From: an uncultured Dorea sp.
GTDB lineage: Bacteria > Bacillota > Clostridia > Lachnospirales > Lachnospiraceae
Reading direction: 5' to 3'
Assembly: GCA_947652615.1 (NCBI GenBank)
Contig: CANTDX010000042.1
Location: 1 to 34,459, forward strand
DNA: 34,459 nt
The notes below the pieces were generated by a model, which was not told the DNA's origin, made no database searches, and saw only the letters and a program-made list of their open reading frames with translations. Of this stretch, positions 25,173-34,459 are shown in pieces; position 1 is the stretch's first letter; each line of letters starts with the position of its first letter. Both the position numbers and the translations under genes were made by a program.

Positions 25173-25568
25173 CTATTTGTTCTCCTTTTCATACATCTTA
25201 AGCAGCCGTGTAAGGTCGTGGTTATACTTCTTCACCCTCTGCCGCGCATCCTTATGCTTCTCATTGTATATATGACTGGTAATGATCGCATATACAATGA
25301 CCAGAGATATATATCCCAGAACCACCATTCCCGTCAGCATCATGATCAGCGTGTTCGACATATTACTCAGCAATTCATCCAGCCAGATCAACACCAGTAT
25401 ACCTACAAGGCAGAGATACCCGATCGTAACCCACAGAATAGAGCAGATCGTATGCAGGCTGGAATAGTCTCTGCGATAATACTCGCTGACCTTAAAATCT
25501 TCCTTTCCTTCCGTCTGTTCGTAAAAAGCAAGACGAGTCATAACCTCTACTTTTCTCTTATCTAACAT
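25173..25568 (-). CDS. Small two-helix membrane protein of unknown function
   Basis: A 131-residue protein with two predicted membrane helices (about 43-68 and 73-98) and a charged, probably coiled-coil cytoplasmic C-terminus (KHKDARQRVKKYNHDLTRLLKMYEKEN). The start is ATG 25568 with GAGGTGG directly upstream; an ATG eleven codons earlier lies before that SD and is rejected. Its stop touches the start of the next gene. It opens the membrane-protein/cdaA/cdaR/ptsH unit, behind the promoter at 25613-25641. No family is recognised. Confidence 0.72.
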   Translation of the reverse strand: MLDKRKVEVMTRLAFYEQTEGKEDFKVSEYYRRDYSSLHTICSILWVTIGYLCLVGILVLIWLDELLSNMSNTLIMMLTGMVVLGYISLVIVYAIITSHIYNEKHKDARQRVKKYNHDLTRLLKMYEKENK

Positions 25569-25612
25569 AAACCACCTCGAAATGTTATAATAGGTATCCA
25601 AACATCATTTTT

Positions 25613-25641
25613 AGTATAACAAATATCAGTACCCTTGTCCA
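25613..25641 (-). promoter_or_regulatory. Promoter of the membrane-protein-cdaA-cdaR-ptsH unit
   Basis: TGGACA (25636-25641), 17-nt spacer, TATACT (25613-25618) on the minus strand, each one mismatch from consensus. It sits at the very end of comF, with a leader of about 40 nt before ATG 25568. Confidence 0.68.
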
Positions 25642-26330
25642 ATACTTATAGTTAAAAAGTAGACTTTTTCGACTCCTTTCTTCTTTAAAACCTCCGAAAC
25701 AGCATCTATCGTATTGCCTGTCGTATAAATATCATCCACCAGAAGCACGGCCGGCACCGGTTTGAAACTCTCTTTCAACGCAAATGCGTTCCTCAGATTC
25801 TTCTTCCTCTCCCGGCGCCCTAACTTTTTCTGAGGATCGGTATAGGCTTTCCGGACAAGACTCTTGTCGTCCACCCGGATCCCAAGCAATCTTCCAAGCC
25901 TGCGGCCAAGGATCCCCGCCTGATTATAGCCCCTTTTCCTTCTGCGCCTCTTATGCAGCGGAACCGGTATGATAAGATCCGGCCCCCATCCTCTTATCAT
26001 ATGACCATAAACCCTGGCCCATTCCTCTGCATAAAATTCTCCGTATACTCTCTGATTGTGATATTTGAACTGATAGATAGATGTGCTGACAGGTTCCCTG
26101 TGAAGCCACAGGGCACATCCCCGGTCATACCAATGATGCACCCGCATACAATCATAGCAATATTCCTGCTCCTTACGGCGAAGCGGCTTGCCGCACTGCA
26201 TGCATCTTGGCTCTCTGATCCTTAAGACCTTCGACTGCTGTCTGCATTCCCTGCAGATTCCCTGACTGCTGACTTTGCCGCAAAAAGGACAGGTGTCAGG
26301 CCACAGCCAGATACCGATCTTTATATTCAT
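25626..26330 (-). CDS. comF: ComF family protein (phosphoribosyltransferase-like)
   Basis: A 234-residue ComF-type protein. The N-terminus has two four-cysteine zinc sites: C14, C17, C26, C29 and C43, C46, C58, C61. The C-terminal half is a phosphoribosyltransferase fold with the PRPP loop VLLVDDIYTTGNT (195-207). ComF is needed for DNA uptake in naturally competent bacteria and is widely kept in others, where its role is unclear. ATG 26330 has no visible SD, yet it is the only in-frame start that keeps the first zinc site. It follows recD2 by 60 bp. Confidence 0.9.
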   Translation of the reverse strand: MNIKIGIWLWPDTCPFCGKVSSQGICRECRQQSKVLRIREPRCMQCGKPLRRKEQEYCYDCMRVHHWYDRGCALWLHREPVSTSIYQFKYHNQRVYGEFYAEEWARVYGHMIRGWGPDLIIPVPLHKRRRRKRGYNQAGILGRRLGRLLGIRVDDKSLVRKAYTDPQKKLGRRERKKNLRNAFALKESFKPVPAVLLVDDIYTTGNTIDAVSEVLKKKGVEKVYFLTISIGQGY

Positions 26331-26390
26331 ACTGATTATTGGATTCGTTCTGGATGACTTACCGCCGTCTTATCACTTAACGGCCGCCTC

Positions 26391-28607
26391 CTACTCTAAC
26401 TCCCGGATCCGTTCGGCAAGACTTGTATTACGCTTCTGTTCATTCGTATTGCGGATCATCTCCTGAAATACTCCGTCGCTCCCCACTAACGTGACACACC
26501 GTCTCGCCCTTGTCACTGCCGTATATAAGAGATTCCTGTGATATAACTGCCTTGGTCCCTGCAGCAACGGAATCACTACTGCCGGATACTCGCTTCCCTG
26601 GGATTTATGTATGGTGATTGCATAAGCAAGCTCCAATTCCTCTAACAACGCATACGGGTATTTCACCTTACGCTGCTCGTCATACTCTACGGTTACCGTC
26701 TCCTCATAGGTATTGATCTCCCTGATGATACCCATATCACCGTTAAAGATCCCCATACCCTTGTCGATCGTCATACCATATCTGGTAGAGATCTCCCACT
26801 CCAATTGATAATTATTCTTGATCTGCATGACCTTATCGCCTTCTCTGAACAGACGCTCCCCAATCTCCTTCTCCTTCTTATCCTTCTCCTTCTCCTTCGG
26901 ATTCAGATATTCCTGGAGAATCCTGTTGAGCCGCTCTACGCCCAGAAGCCCCTTGCGCATGGGAGTCAGAACTTGGATATCATAAGGCGCCGCGTCAACA
27001 TATTTAGGAAGCTTCTTCTGGATCAGTGTAATTATCACACTGATGACCACATTGGCATCCTGCCGCTTCAGGAAGAAGAAATCCCTGCTCTTATTATCCA
27101 GCACCACCTCTTCGCCGCGGTTGATCTTATGCGCATTCACAATAATATCACTCTCACCCGCCTGACGGAATATCTTCTCAAGCTTCACGACAGGGCAAAA
27201 CTCCGAACTGATAATATCCTTCAGCACGCTTCCCGGCCCTACGCTTGGAAGCTGGTTGCAGTCTCCCACAAGGATCAGGCGCGTTCCGGGAATAACCGCC
27301 CGAAGCAGCGCCGACATCAGCGGAAGGTCTACCATAGAAACCTCGTCAATAATGATCACATCCGTCTCCAGAGGATTCTCCTCATTCCTCTGGAAACCAT
27401 TGACACTGTCTTCCTCCGGATTCCCATTGACCTCTAACAGCCTGTGGATGGTCTGCGCCTCATAGCCCGTAGCTTCCGTCATCCTCTTGGCGGCCCGCCC
27501 GGTCGGCGCTGCCAGACGAAAATCCGCGCCCTCGCTCTCGAAGAAATGAATCATCGCATTGATCGTCGTTGTCTTACCTGTTCCCGGTCCTCCCGTCAGC
27601 ACCATGATCCCATGCTTCAACGCTTCCAGCACAGCAGTCCTCTGCATCTCATCCAGGCAAAGGCCGGCATCCTTCTCTATCGCAAGAAGCCTGTCCTTCA
27701 TCCTGCCCTCTTCTGCATTGTAATCTACATTCAGGTCATGCAGCATCTTCGCAACATTCATCTCCATATAATAATAGTGCGATGAATACACCCGCATACC
27801 GTCAGAAGCCCTCTTCATGACTACCTTCTTCTCTATGGCAAGATCCATCAGATATTTCTCAATATCATGGATCTCAACTCCCAGCAGCTCGCCGGCTCTT
27901 CGAAGAAGCGCCTCCTGCCCCAGATACACATGCCCGTCATTCACACTCTGCAGAAGTGTATAGAAGATCCCGCTTCGGATACGATAATCAGAATCGGCAT
28001 GAATCCCGACTCTGGCCGCAATCTCATCCGCAGTCTTAAACCCGACTCCCGACACATGATCAGCCAGTTGATAAGGATTCTCTTCGATCACCCGATACAC
28101 ATTCTGCCCGTAATGCTGGTAGATCTTTGCCGCAAGGGTTGTAGAAATGCCGTATTTCTGCAGATACAGCATCGCCTGCCGCATATCCCTCTTCTCTTCC
28201 ACCTGGGCGGATATCTCCCTAGCTTTACGGTCACTGATCCCCTTGATCTCAGCCAGCCTCTCCGGCTCCTCCTCGATGATCCTGAAAGTATCCTCTTTGA
28301 ACTTCTTCACGATCTTCCCGGCAAGAGCCGCGCCGATGCCTTTGATCGCCCCTGAACCAAGATATCTCTCTATTGATACCAGATCTTCCGGTTCACATAC
28401 TTCAGATGTCTCCACCTTAAACTGGAGCCCGTACAGCTTGTGGGTCGTATACTCCCCCGTAAGCTTCATCAGGCCCCCTTCTTCGACAAAATGAAACTTG
28501 CCCACGCATGTCACTTCACCGTCGTCATTCTTCAGATTGAATACTGTATAACCGTTCTCTTCATTGCGGAATACAATATGTTCAACATATCCCTTTATAC
28601 TGTCCAT
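26391..28607 (-). CDS. recD2: RecD2-type SF1B 5'-3' DNA helicase
   Basis: A 738-residue RecD2 helicase, the type not associated with RecBC. N-terminal OB-like domain (1-75), helix-hairpin-helix repeats (about 80-200), then the SF1B core: Walker A TGGPGTGKTTT (338-348), Walker B VIIIDEVSMVD and the C-terminal YAITIHKSQGSEYP plus YTAVTRARR motifs. These helicases act in DNA repair and mismatch or recombination processing. ATG 28607 shares one base with the mreB stop (TGATG), so translation is coupled. The length is typical. Confidence 0.95.
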   Translation of the reverse strand: MDSIKGYVEHIVFRNEENGYTVFNLKNDDGEVTCVGKFHFVEEGGLMKLTGEYTTHKLYGLQFKVETSEVCEPEDLVSIERYLGSGAIKGIGAALAGKIVKKFKEDTFRIIEEEPERLAEIKGISDRKAREISAQVEEKRDMRQAMLYLQKYGISTTLAAKIYQHYGQNVYRVIEENPYQLADHVSGVGFKTADEIAARVGIHADSDYRIRSGIFYTLLQSVNDGHVYLGQEALLRRAGELLGVEIHDIEKYLMDLAIEKKVVMKRASDGMRVYSSHYYYMEMNVAKMLHDLNVDYNAEEGRMKDRLLAIEKDAGLCLDEMQRTAVLEALKHGIMVLTGGPGTGKTTTINAMIHFFESEGADFRLAAPTGRAAKRMTEATGYEAQTIHRLLEVNGNPEEDSVNGFQRNEENPLETDVIIIDEVSMVDLPLMSALLRAVIPGTRLILVGDCNQLPSVGPGSVLKDIISSEFCPVVKLEKIFRQAGESDIIVNAHKINRGEEVVLDNKSRDFFFLKRQDANVVISVIITLIQKKLPKYVDAAPYDIQVLTPMRKGLLGVERLNRILQEYLNPKEKEKDKKEKEIGERLFREGDKVMQIKNNYQLEWEISTRYGMTIDKGMGIFNGDMGIIREINTYEETVTVEYDEQRKVKYPYALLEELELAYAITIHKSQGSEYPAVVIPLLQGPRQLYHRNLLYTAVTRARRCVTLVGSDGVFQEMIRNTNEQKRNTSLAERIRELE

Positions 28608-29596
28608 CAGAATTCTCTTCGTCCGCTTACCAACTCCACGAACTGACCGGTTCCGATCGCTACTACCTTCATCGGATCCTCGGCAGTCATCGTATTGATC
28701 CCCGTCTTCTCCTCTATCAGTTCCTCTAATCCCCGAAGCATAGAACCGCCTCCGGTCAGCATAATCCCCCGGTCCAGAATGTCCGCGGACAGCTCCGGCG
28801 GCGTGCGCTCCAGTACGTTGATCACTTCTTCCACAATCTGCCCTGTAGGCTCCCGCAGCGCTTCTTCCGTCTCCAGCGACGTAACGGTCACCGTCTTGGG
28901 AAGGCCAGTCACAAGATTGCGCCCTCTTACCTCCAGCGATTCATCCTCAATCAGGGGATACGTCGTCCCGATCTTGATCTTAATGTCCTCTGCCGTCCGC
29001 TCCCCAATCAGAAGATTGTGCTTCTTACGCATATAACGGACGATCGCTTCGTCAAAATCATCCCCGGCAATCTTGATCGATGAATTGACCACGGTACCTC
29101 CCAGGGAGATCACAGCTATATCAGCGGTACCTCCTCCTATATCTACAATCATATTGCCGCAGGGCTTCGAGATGTCAATTCCGGCGCCTATAGCCGCCGC
29201 CACAGGCTCCTCGATCAGATTCACCTCTCTGGCTCCGGCCGCATAGGTTGCCTCTTCCACTGCCTTACGCTCCACCTCTGTCACACCGCTCGGAACACAG
29301 ATACTAATCCGCGGCTTCTTGAACGTACGCTTCCCCAGTGCTTTCTGTACAAAGTACTTGATCATCTTCTCTGTCACCGTATAATCTGAGATCACTCCCT
29401 GACGGAGCGGACGGACCGCCACAATGTTCCCCGGTGTCCTTCCCAACATCAAACGTGCTTCCTCGCCAATGGCTTTTATCGCGTTCGTATCTCTGTCATA
29501 AGCAACCACAGACGGTTCCTTCAATATGACGCCTTTTCCTTTCACATAGACCAGGACGCTGGCAGTTCCCAAGTCAATTCCGATATCTACTGACAT
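28607..29596 (-). CDS. mreB: MreB/Mbl family rod-shape actin homologue
   Basis: A 329-residue bacterial actin guiding lateral wall synthesis at the inner membrane face. All nucleotide-binding motifs are intact: phosphate 1 IGIDLGTASVLVY, phosphate 2 MIVDIGGGTADIAVI and adenosine MLTGGGSMLRGLEEL. It is not followed by mreC/mreD, so it may be an additional MreB paralogue of the Mbl or MreBH type rather than the divisome-linked one; sequence alone does not separate these. It has its own promoter (29662-29690) and is overlapped 1 nt by recD2. Confidence 0.93.
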   Translation of the reverse strand: MSVDIGIDLGTASVLVYVKGKGVILKEPSVVAYDRDTNAIKAIGEEARLMLGRTPGNIVAVRPLRQGVISDYTVTEKMIKYFVQKALGKRTFKKPRISICVPSGVTEVERKAVEEATYAAGAREVNLIEEPVAAAIGAGIDISKPCGNMIVDIGGGTADIAVISLGGTVVNSSIKIAGDDFDEAIVRYMRKKHNLLIGERTAEDIKIKIGTTYPLIEDESLEVRGRNLVTGLPKTVTVTSLETEEALREPTGQIVEEVINVLERTPPELSADILDRGIMLTGGGSMLRGLEELIEEKTGINTMTAEDPMKVVAIGTGQFVELVSGRREF

Positions 29597-29661
29597 CTTA
29601 CTTCCCCTTTCCCTATGCTATCTATATGATTATCATTTGTTGACTTGATGGTGCACGTTCC

Positions 29662-29690
29662 ATTATAATCAACTTTCCTGAAAATGGAAA
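29662..29690 (-). promoter_or_regulatory. Promoter of mreB-recD2
   Basis: TTTCCA (29685-29690), 17-nt spacer, TATAAT (29662-29667) on the minus strand, in the 136-bp gap between uvrA and mreB. The leader is about 60 nt. No convincing uvrA terminator is seen in the gap, so uvrBA transcripts may also read through. Confidence 0.65.
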
Positions 29691-29732
29691 CCCCTTTTTC
29701 CTTAAAACTTTGTGAAGGTAGTATTTAAAGTA

Positions 29733-32576
29733 TTATTTACTCAAAACAGCATCAATATACTTCCCTGTATAGGATACCGGATTCTTTGCGATCTCCTCCG
29801 GCGTTCCCTTCGCGATCACCGTACCTCCCCGGTCACCTCCCTCCGGGCCGATATCTATGATATAGTCCGCAGTCTTGATCACATCCAGATTATGCTCGAT
29901 CACGATCACCGTATTCCCGTCAGAAGACAGGCGGCGCAGGATCTCTGTTAATTTGTGGACATCTGCGAAATGCAGCCCCGTCGTTGGTTCGTCCAGAATA
30001 TAGATTGTCTTGCCGGTACTCCTCTTGCTTAATTCTGTCGCAAGCTTGATCCGCTGCGCTTCTCCGCCGGACAACGTCGTGGAAGGCTGGCCCAATCGGA
30101 TATAGGAAAGCCCCACATCATACAGCGTCTCCATCTTCCTGCGGATACTCGGTACATTTTCAAAGAAATGCAGCGCCTCCTCCACCGTCATATTCAGCAC
30201 GTCATAGATGCTCTTCCCTTTGTATTTGACCTCCAGAGTCTCACGGTTATATCGTTTGCCGCCGCAAACCTCACAAGGCACATAGACATCCGGAAGGAAA
30301 TGCATCTCTATCTTCAAGATTCCGTCGCCGCTGCAGGCTTCGCATCTGCCGCCCTTGACATTGAAGCTGAATCTTCCTTTCTTATAGCCCTTTGCCTTGG
30401 CATCCGCTGTCGCCGCAAACAGATCACGGATCAAATCAAACACTCCTGTGTAGGTAGCCGGATTCGATCTCGGCGTACGTCCGATCGGGGACTGATCAAT
30501 ATTGATCACCTTATCTAGCTGCCCGACTCCTTCAATCGCATCATGCTTGCCGGGAATCGTCCTTGCCCGGTTCAATTCTCTTGCCAGACGCTTATACAGG
30601 ATCTCATTCACAAGAGAACTCTTCCCCGAACCAGACACACCGGTCACACAGGTCATGACTCCAAGCGGGAATTCTACATCTATATTCTTCAGATTATTCT
30701 CTCTTGCTCCGATCACCTTAAGCCATCCCGACGGTTTGGCCCGCTCATTAGGAACCGGAATCTTCACCTTCCCGCTTAGGTATGCGCCGGTTATGGAATT
30801 CTTATTCTTCATGATCTCCTTCGCATTCCCCTGAGCCACCACTTCTCCGCCGTGCTCGCCCGCTCCCGGCCCGATATCTACAATGTGGTCCGCCTCCAGC
30901 ATGGTATCCTCATCATGTTCCACCACGATAACCGAATTACCCAGATCACGCAAATGCTTCAAAGTACCAAGCAGCTTATCGTTATCCCTCTGATGAAGCC
31001 CGATGCTTGGCTCATCCAGAATATAGGCGACACCCACCAGGCCGGAGCCGATCTGCGTAGCCAGACGGATCCTCTGCGCTTCCCCGCCGGACAGACTCCC
31101 TGTTGCCCGCGCCAGCGTAAGATAATCAAGGCCCACATCCATCAAAAACTGTATTCTTGCGTTAATCTCCTTCAAGATCTGTCCGCCGATCAATAGCTGC
31201 TGCCGGTTCAGTTCCAGATTCTTCAGAAATTCCTGCAGCCGCTCAATCGACACTGCCGTAAGCTCCGCTATATTCTTATCGCCCACTGTGACCGCAAGAG
31301 CTCCCGGCTTCAATCTCTGCCCCTTACATTCATGGCAGGGAGTGATACGCATAAATTCCTCATACTCTGCCTTGGAAGTCTCGGATGACGTCTCTCTGTA
31401 TCGGCGTTCCACATTGCGGATCAGCCCCTCAAACGCCACATCATAGATGCCTTCTCCCCGCTGCCCTTTGTAATGGACCCGGATCTCCTTACCGCCTGTT
31501 CCGTGAAGCAGTACGTCCTGGACCTTCTTCGTATAATTCTTAAAAGGCGTATCTAACGAAAACTTATACTCCTTACTCAGCGCGTCCAGTATCGCATAGG
31601 TAAAACTCTTCCTGTCCGTACAGGACTGCCATCCCATCACGGTGATCGCTCCCTCACTGATACTTAAGCTCTTGTCCGGAATGATCAGATCCTCATCGAA
31701 TTCCATCTTATATCCCAGGCCAAAACATTCCGGACATGCCCCAAACGGATTATTAAAAGAAAAGCTTCTGGGCTCAATCTCTTCTATACTGATGCCGCAG
31801 TCCGGACAGGAGAAGCTCTGACTGAAATTAATCGGCTCCCCGTCAATGACATCCACAGTCAAAAGACCCTCTGCCAGACTAAGGACTGTCTCTATAGAAT
31901 CTGCCAGACGTTGCTCGATCCCTTCTTTCACCATGAGCCGGTCCACAATGATCTCTATATTATGCTTGATATTCTTATCCAGGCTGATCTCCTCCGACAG
32001 TTCATAGAGATTGCCGTCTACCCGGGCGCGGACATAGCCGCTCTTCCTGGCACGTTCAAATAACTTGGCATGTGTCCCCTTCCTGCCTCGCACAACCGGC
32101 GCAAGAAGCTGGATCTTCGTCCTCTCCGGAAGCTCCATGATCTGATCCACCATCTGGTCTACCGTCTGCTTCTTAATCTCCTTCCCGCACTTGGGGCAAT
32201 GAGGAATTCCAATCCTGGCATACAGCAGACGGAAATAATCATAGATCTCCGTCACCGTCCCCACCGTAGACCTGGGATTCCGGTTGGTCGACTTCTGGTC
32301 GATGGAAATCGCCGGCGAAAGGCCCTCGATACTCTCCACGTCCGGCTTCTCCATCTGTCCTAAGAACTGCCTTGCGTAAGAAGACAAGGATTCCATATAT
32401 CGTCTCTGCCCTTCCGCATAGATCGTATCAAAAGCCAATGACGACTTTCCCGACCCGCTGAGTCCCGTCAGAACCACCAATTCATCTCTTGGAATGTCGA
32501 TGTCAATATTCTTCAGATTGTGCTCATTGGCACCCCTTATTCTAATAAATTGTCTGTTGCTCTTTGTCTTTGCCAT
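29733..32576 (-). CDS. uvrA: Excinuclease ABC subunit A
   Basis: DNA-damage recognition ATPase of nucleotide excision repair, 947 residues, the usual length. Two ABC modules are present, with Walker [10 protein letters not shown] (38-46) and GVSGSGKSS, signatures [12 protein letters not shown] and [12 protein letters not shown], and Walker B motifs [11 protein letters not shown] and [11 protein letters not shown]. Cysteine pairs of the zinc modules are visible ([27 protein letters not shown]). I start at ATG 32576 with AGGAAGG 7 nt upstream; an ATG ten codons earlier lacks an SD. It follows uvrB by 35 bp in the common uvrB-uvrA order. Confidence 0.98.
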   Translation of the reverse strand: MAKTKSNRQFIRIRGANEHNLKNIDIDIPRDELVVLTGLSGSGKSSLAFDTIYAEGQRRYMESLSSYARQFLGQMEKPDVESIEGLSPAISIDQKSTNRNPRSTVGTVTEIYDYFRLLYARIGIPHCPKCGKEIKKQTVDQMVDQIMELPERTKIQLLAPVVRGRKGTHAKLFERARKSGYVRARVDGNLYELSEEISLDKNIKHNIEIIVDRLMVKEGIEQRLADSIETVLSLAEGLLTVDVIDGEPINFSQSFSCPDCGISIEEIEPRSFSFNNPFGACPECFGLGYKMEFDEDLIIPDKSLSISEGAITVMGWQSCTDRKSFTYAILDALSKEYKFSLDTPFKNYTKKVQDVLLHGTGGKEIRVHYKGQRGEGIYDVAFEGLIRNVERRYRETSSETSKAEYEEFMRITPCHECKGQRLKPGALAVTVGDKNIAELTAVSIERLQEFLKNLELNRQQLLIGGQILKEINARIQFLMDVGLDYLTLARATGSLSGGEAQRIRLATQIGSGLVGVAYILDEPSIGLHQRDNDKLLGTLKHLRDLGNSVIVVEHDEDTMLEADHIVDIGPGAGEHGGEVVAQGNAKEIMKNKNSITGAYLSGKVKIPVPNERAKPSGWLKVIGARENNLKNIDVEFPLGVMTCVTGVSGSGKSSLVNEILYKRLARELNRARTIPGKHDAIEGVGQLDKVINIDQSPIGRTPRSNPATYTGVFDLIRDLFAATADAKAKGYKKGRFSFNVKGGRCEACSGDGILKIEMHFLPDVYVPCEVCGGKRYNRETLEVKYKGKSIYDVLNMTVEEALHFFENVPSIRRKMETLYDVGLSYIRLGQPSTTLSGGEAQRIKLATELSKRSTGKTIYILDEPTTGLHFADVHKLTEILRRLSSDGNTVIVIEHNLDVIKTADYIIDIGPEGGDRGGTVIAKGTPEEIAKNPVSYTGKYIDAVLSK

Positions 32577-32611
32577 GATCTGTCCTTCCTGAAATCTATT
32601 TATCATTCTAA

Positions 32612-34459
32612 TTAGTCTGCATTCAATAACTTCTTCAGCTCAACCATCTTATCTCTCAATTCTGCCGCCGCCTCGAAATTCAGCTCTGCCGCCGCTTTCT
32701 TCATCTGCTTGTTCACATCCTGTATCAACTTCTGAAGCTCTTTTTCGCTCATGGACTCCGGATCCTTCTCCAGCCGGAGCTCCTCTGCCGCAACCTTCTT
32801 CGATACAGCGATCAGATCACGCACGCTCTTCTTGATCGTCTGCGGCGTAATGCCATGCTCTTCATTATACTGCATCTGCACTCCGCGCCGTCTCTTCGTC
32901 TCCTCGATCGCAAGGCGCATGGAATCAGTAATGGTATCCGCATACATGATCACATGTCCTTCTGCATTACGCGCCGCACGTCCGATCGTCTGGATCAGGG
33001 AGGTCTCCGAACGTAGAAATCCTTCCTTGTCCGCATCCAGTATCGCTACCAGCGTAATCTCCGGAATATCTAACCCTTCCCTAAGCAGGTTGATTCCCAC
33101 AAGTACGTCAAATACGTCCAGACGCATATCCCGGACGATCTCTGTCCGTTCCAGCGTATCAATATCCGAGTGCAGATAGCGTACACGGATCCCTACTTCA
33201 CGCATATAGTCCGTCAGGTCCTCCGCCATTCGCTTCGTCAGTGTCGTGATCAGGACCTTATTCTTCTTAGCGATCTCCTTATTCACTTCACCCACCAGAT
33301 CGTCAATCTGACCTTCCACCGGGCGTACCTCAACCTCCGGATCCAATAGTCCGGTCGGCCGGATCACCTGCTCAGCCCTGAGAAGCTCATGCTGCTCCTC
33401 ATAAGTTCCCGGAGTCGCAGAGACAAACATTACCTGATCTATCTTACTTTCAAACTCTTCAAAATTCAAGGGTCTGTTATCTTTCGCCGACGGAAGGCGG
33501 AACCCATATTCTACCAGCGTCGACTTCCTGGACTGGTCGCCGTGGTACATACCCCCGATCTGCGGCACCGTCTTATGGGACTCATCGATCATGATCATAA
33601 AATCATCCGGGAAATAATCAATCAGCGTGTGCGGCGGCTGCCCCTGTGCAAGCCCTGTCAAGTGTCTGGAGTAATTCTCGATCCCGGAACAAAAACCCGT
33701 CTCCCGCATCATCTCTATATCATAATTCGTCCTCTCAGAGATCCTCTGAGCCTCCAAAAGCTTCCCTTCACCCTTAAAATACTTGATCTGTTCCTCCAGT
33801 TCCGCTTCTATCTCTCTGATCGCCCGCTCCAGGCTGTCCTTGGATACCACATAATGAGACGCCGGGAAAATCGCCACATGATTCAGCTCATTCTTGATCT
33901 CACCGGTCAAAATATCAATCTCTGTGATTCTGTCTACCTCATCCCCGAAAAACTCGATCCGGTATCCAAGACTCTCATATAATGCAGGAATAATCTCCAA
34001 CACATCCCCCCGCACCCGGAAGGTTCCCCGCTTAAAATCCATCTCATTGCGGTCGTATTGGATCTCGATTAACTTCTTGATCACTTCGTCCCGATCCTTG
34101 ATCATTCCCGGACGCAGAGAGATTACCATGTTCTGGTAGTCTATGGGAGAACCAAGACCGTAGATACAGGATACACTGGCTACGATGATTACATCCCGGC
34201 GTTCGGATAACGCCGCTGTCGCGGAATGGCGGAGCTTGTCTATCTCGTCGTTGATGGATGAGTCCTTGGCAATGTAGGTGTCAGAGGAGGGGACGTAGGC
34301 CTCAGGCTGATAGTAGTCGTAGTAGGACACAAAATACTCCACCGCATTCTCCGGGAAATATTCACGGAATTCTCCATACAGCTGCGCTGCCAGCGTTTTA
34401 TTATGCGCTATGATAAGGGTTGGCTTATTCAGTTCCTGTATCACATTCGCCATCGTAAA
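32612..34459 (-). CDS. uvrB: Excinuclease ABC subunit B (5' end outside window)
   Basis: Damage-verifying helicase-like subunit of nucleotide excision repair. The frame is open to the window edge and about 45 N-terminal residues, including the Walker A loop, are missing. Visible are the family's beta-hairpin [20 protein letters not shown], the DESH box [13 protein letters not shown], motif [11 protein letters not shown] and [12 protein letters not shown], and the C-terminal UVR motif that contacts UvrC ([22 protein letters not shown], split at ELR). An ATG at 34453 is internal (family context TFTMANV). Promoter lies outside. Confidence 0.98.
   Translation of the reverse strand, partial: FTMANVIQELNKPTLIIAHNKTLAAQLYGEFREYFPENAVEYFVSYYDYYQPEAYVPSSDTYIAKDSSINDEIDKLRHSATAALSERRDVIIVASVSCIYGLGSPIDYQNMVISLRPGMIKDRDEVIKKLIEIQYDRNEMDFKRGTFRVRGDVLEIIPALYESLGYRIEFFGDEVDRITEIDILTGEIKNELNHVAIFPASHYVVSKDSLERAIREIEAELEEQIKYFKGEGKLLEAQRISERTNYDIEMMRETGFCSGIENYSRHLTGLAQGQPPHTLIDYFPDDFMIMIDESHKTVPQIGGMYHGDQSRKSTLVEYGFRLPSAKDNRPLNFEEFESKIDQVMFVSATPGTYEEQHELLRAEQVIRPTGLLDPEVEVRPVEGQIDDLVGEVNKEIAKKNKVLITTLTKRMAEDLTDYMREVGIRVRYLHSDIDTLERTEIVRDMRLDVFDVLVGINLLREGLDIPEITLVAILDADKEGFLRSETSLIQTIGRAARNAEGHVIMYADTITDSMRLAIEETKRRRGVQMQYNEEHGITPQTIKKSVRDLIAVSKKVAAEELRLEKDPESMSEKELQKLIQDVNKQMKKAAAELNFEAAAELRDKMVELKKLLNAD

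Noticed and set aside
29668..29700. Imperfect TTTCC/GGAAA inverted repeat as the uvrA terminator
   Set aside because: The stem is about 5 bp, overlaps the mreB promoter spacer and is not followed by a U-run.

Overview
The window reads as a continuous stretch of a low-to-moderate GC Firmicute chromosome, most likely an anaerobic Lachnospiraceae (class Clostridia). The support is a selenoprotein glycine reductase, a BceRS-BceAB module, cdaA-cdaR, a two-gene pairing of a degenerate actin-like protein with a giant repeat protein that I associate with Lachnospiraceae (DUF5716/DUF5717, from memory), and Shine-Dalgarno sites close to AGGAGG. Every gene I can support lies on the minus strand, so the map is best read from high to low coordinates. 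Both window edges cut genes: uvrB loses its 5' end at the right and grdB loses its 3' end at the left. I see no tRNA, rRNA, CRISPR array, insertion sequence or prophage.

Right part (about 25.1-34.5 kb), housekeeping: uvrB-uvrA (excision repair), then mreB with its own promoter, 1-nt overlapped by recD2, then comF. A promoter at the end of comF (25613-25641) starts a second unit: two unassigned membrane proteins, cdaA-cdaR (c-di-AMP synthesis and its regulator) and ptsH (HPr). A perfect 14-bp inverted repeat separates ptsH from bceR-bceS-bceA-bceB, a peptide-antibiotic sensing and resistance module with a BceR-type operator duplicated on a 21-bp period before bceA.

Middle (about 10.9-16.8 kb): a small cupin protein, then a three-gene cassette of unknown function with a strong promoter. 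It holds a 1100-residue protein of beta-sandwich and helical-repeat domains, an actin/Hsp70-fold protein with a degenerate nucleotide site, and a TPR-like protein. It runs into purF and purB with only 39 bp between cassette and purF and no visible terminator. This cassette is my best candidate for an undescribed system.

Left part (1-7.8 kb): an alanine/glycine:sodium symporter, an AraC regulator with a near-consensus promoter, a 29-codon small ORF with an excellent ribosome binding site, an AAA ATPase/PD-(D/E)XK fusion, and the start of a glycine reductase operon grdX-grdE-grdB. The grd operon has a sigma-A promoter, a single-aptamer glycine riboswitch and a riboswitch-type intrinsic terminator. 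grdB contains an in-frame UGA selenocysteine codon followed by a SECIS-like hairpin, so an automatic caller would truncate it at residue 350. Together with the symporter, this implies the organism ferments glycine (Stickland reductive branch) and induces the pathway with glycine itself.
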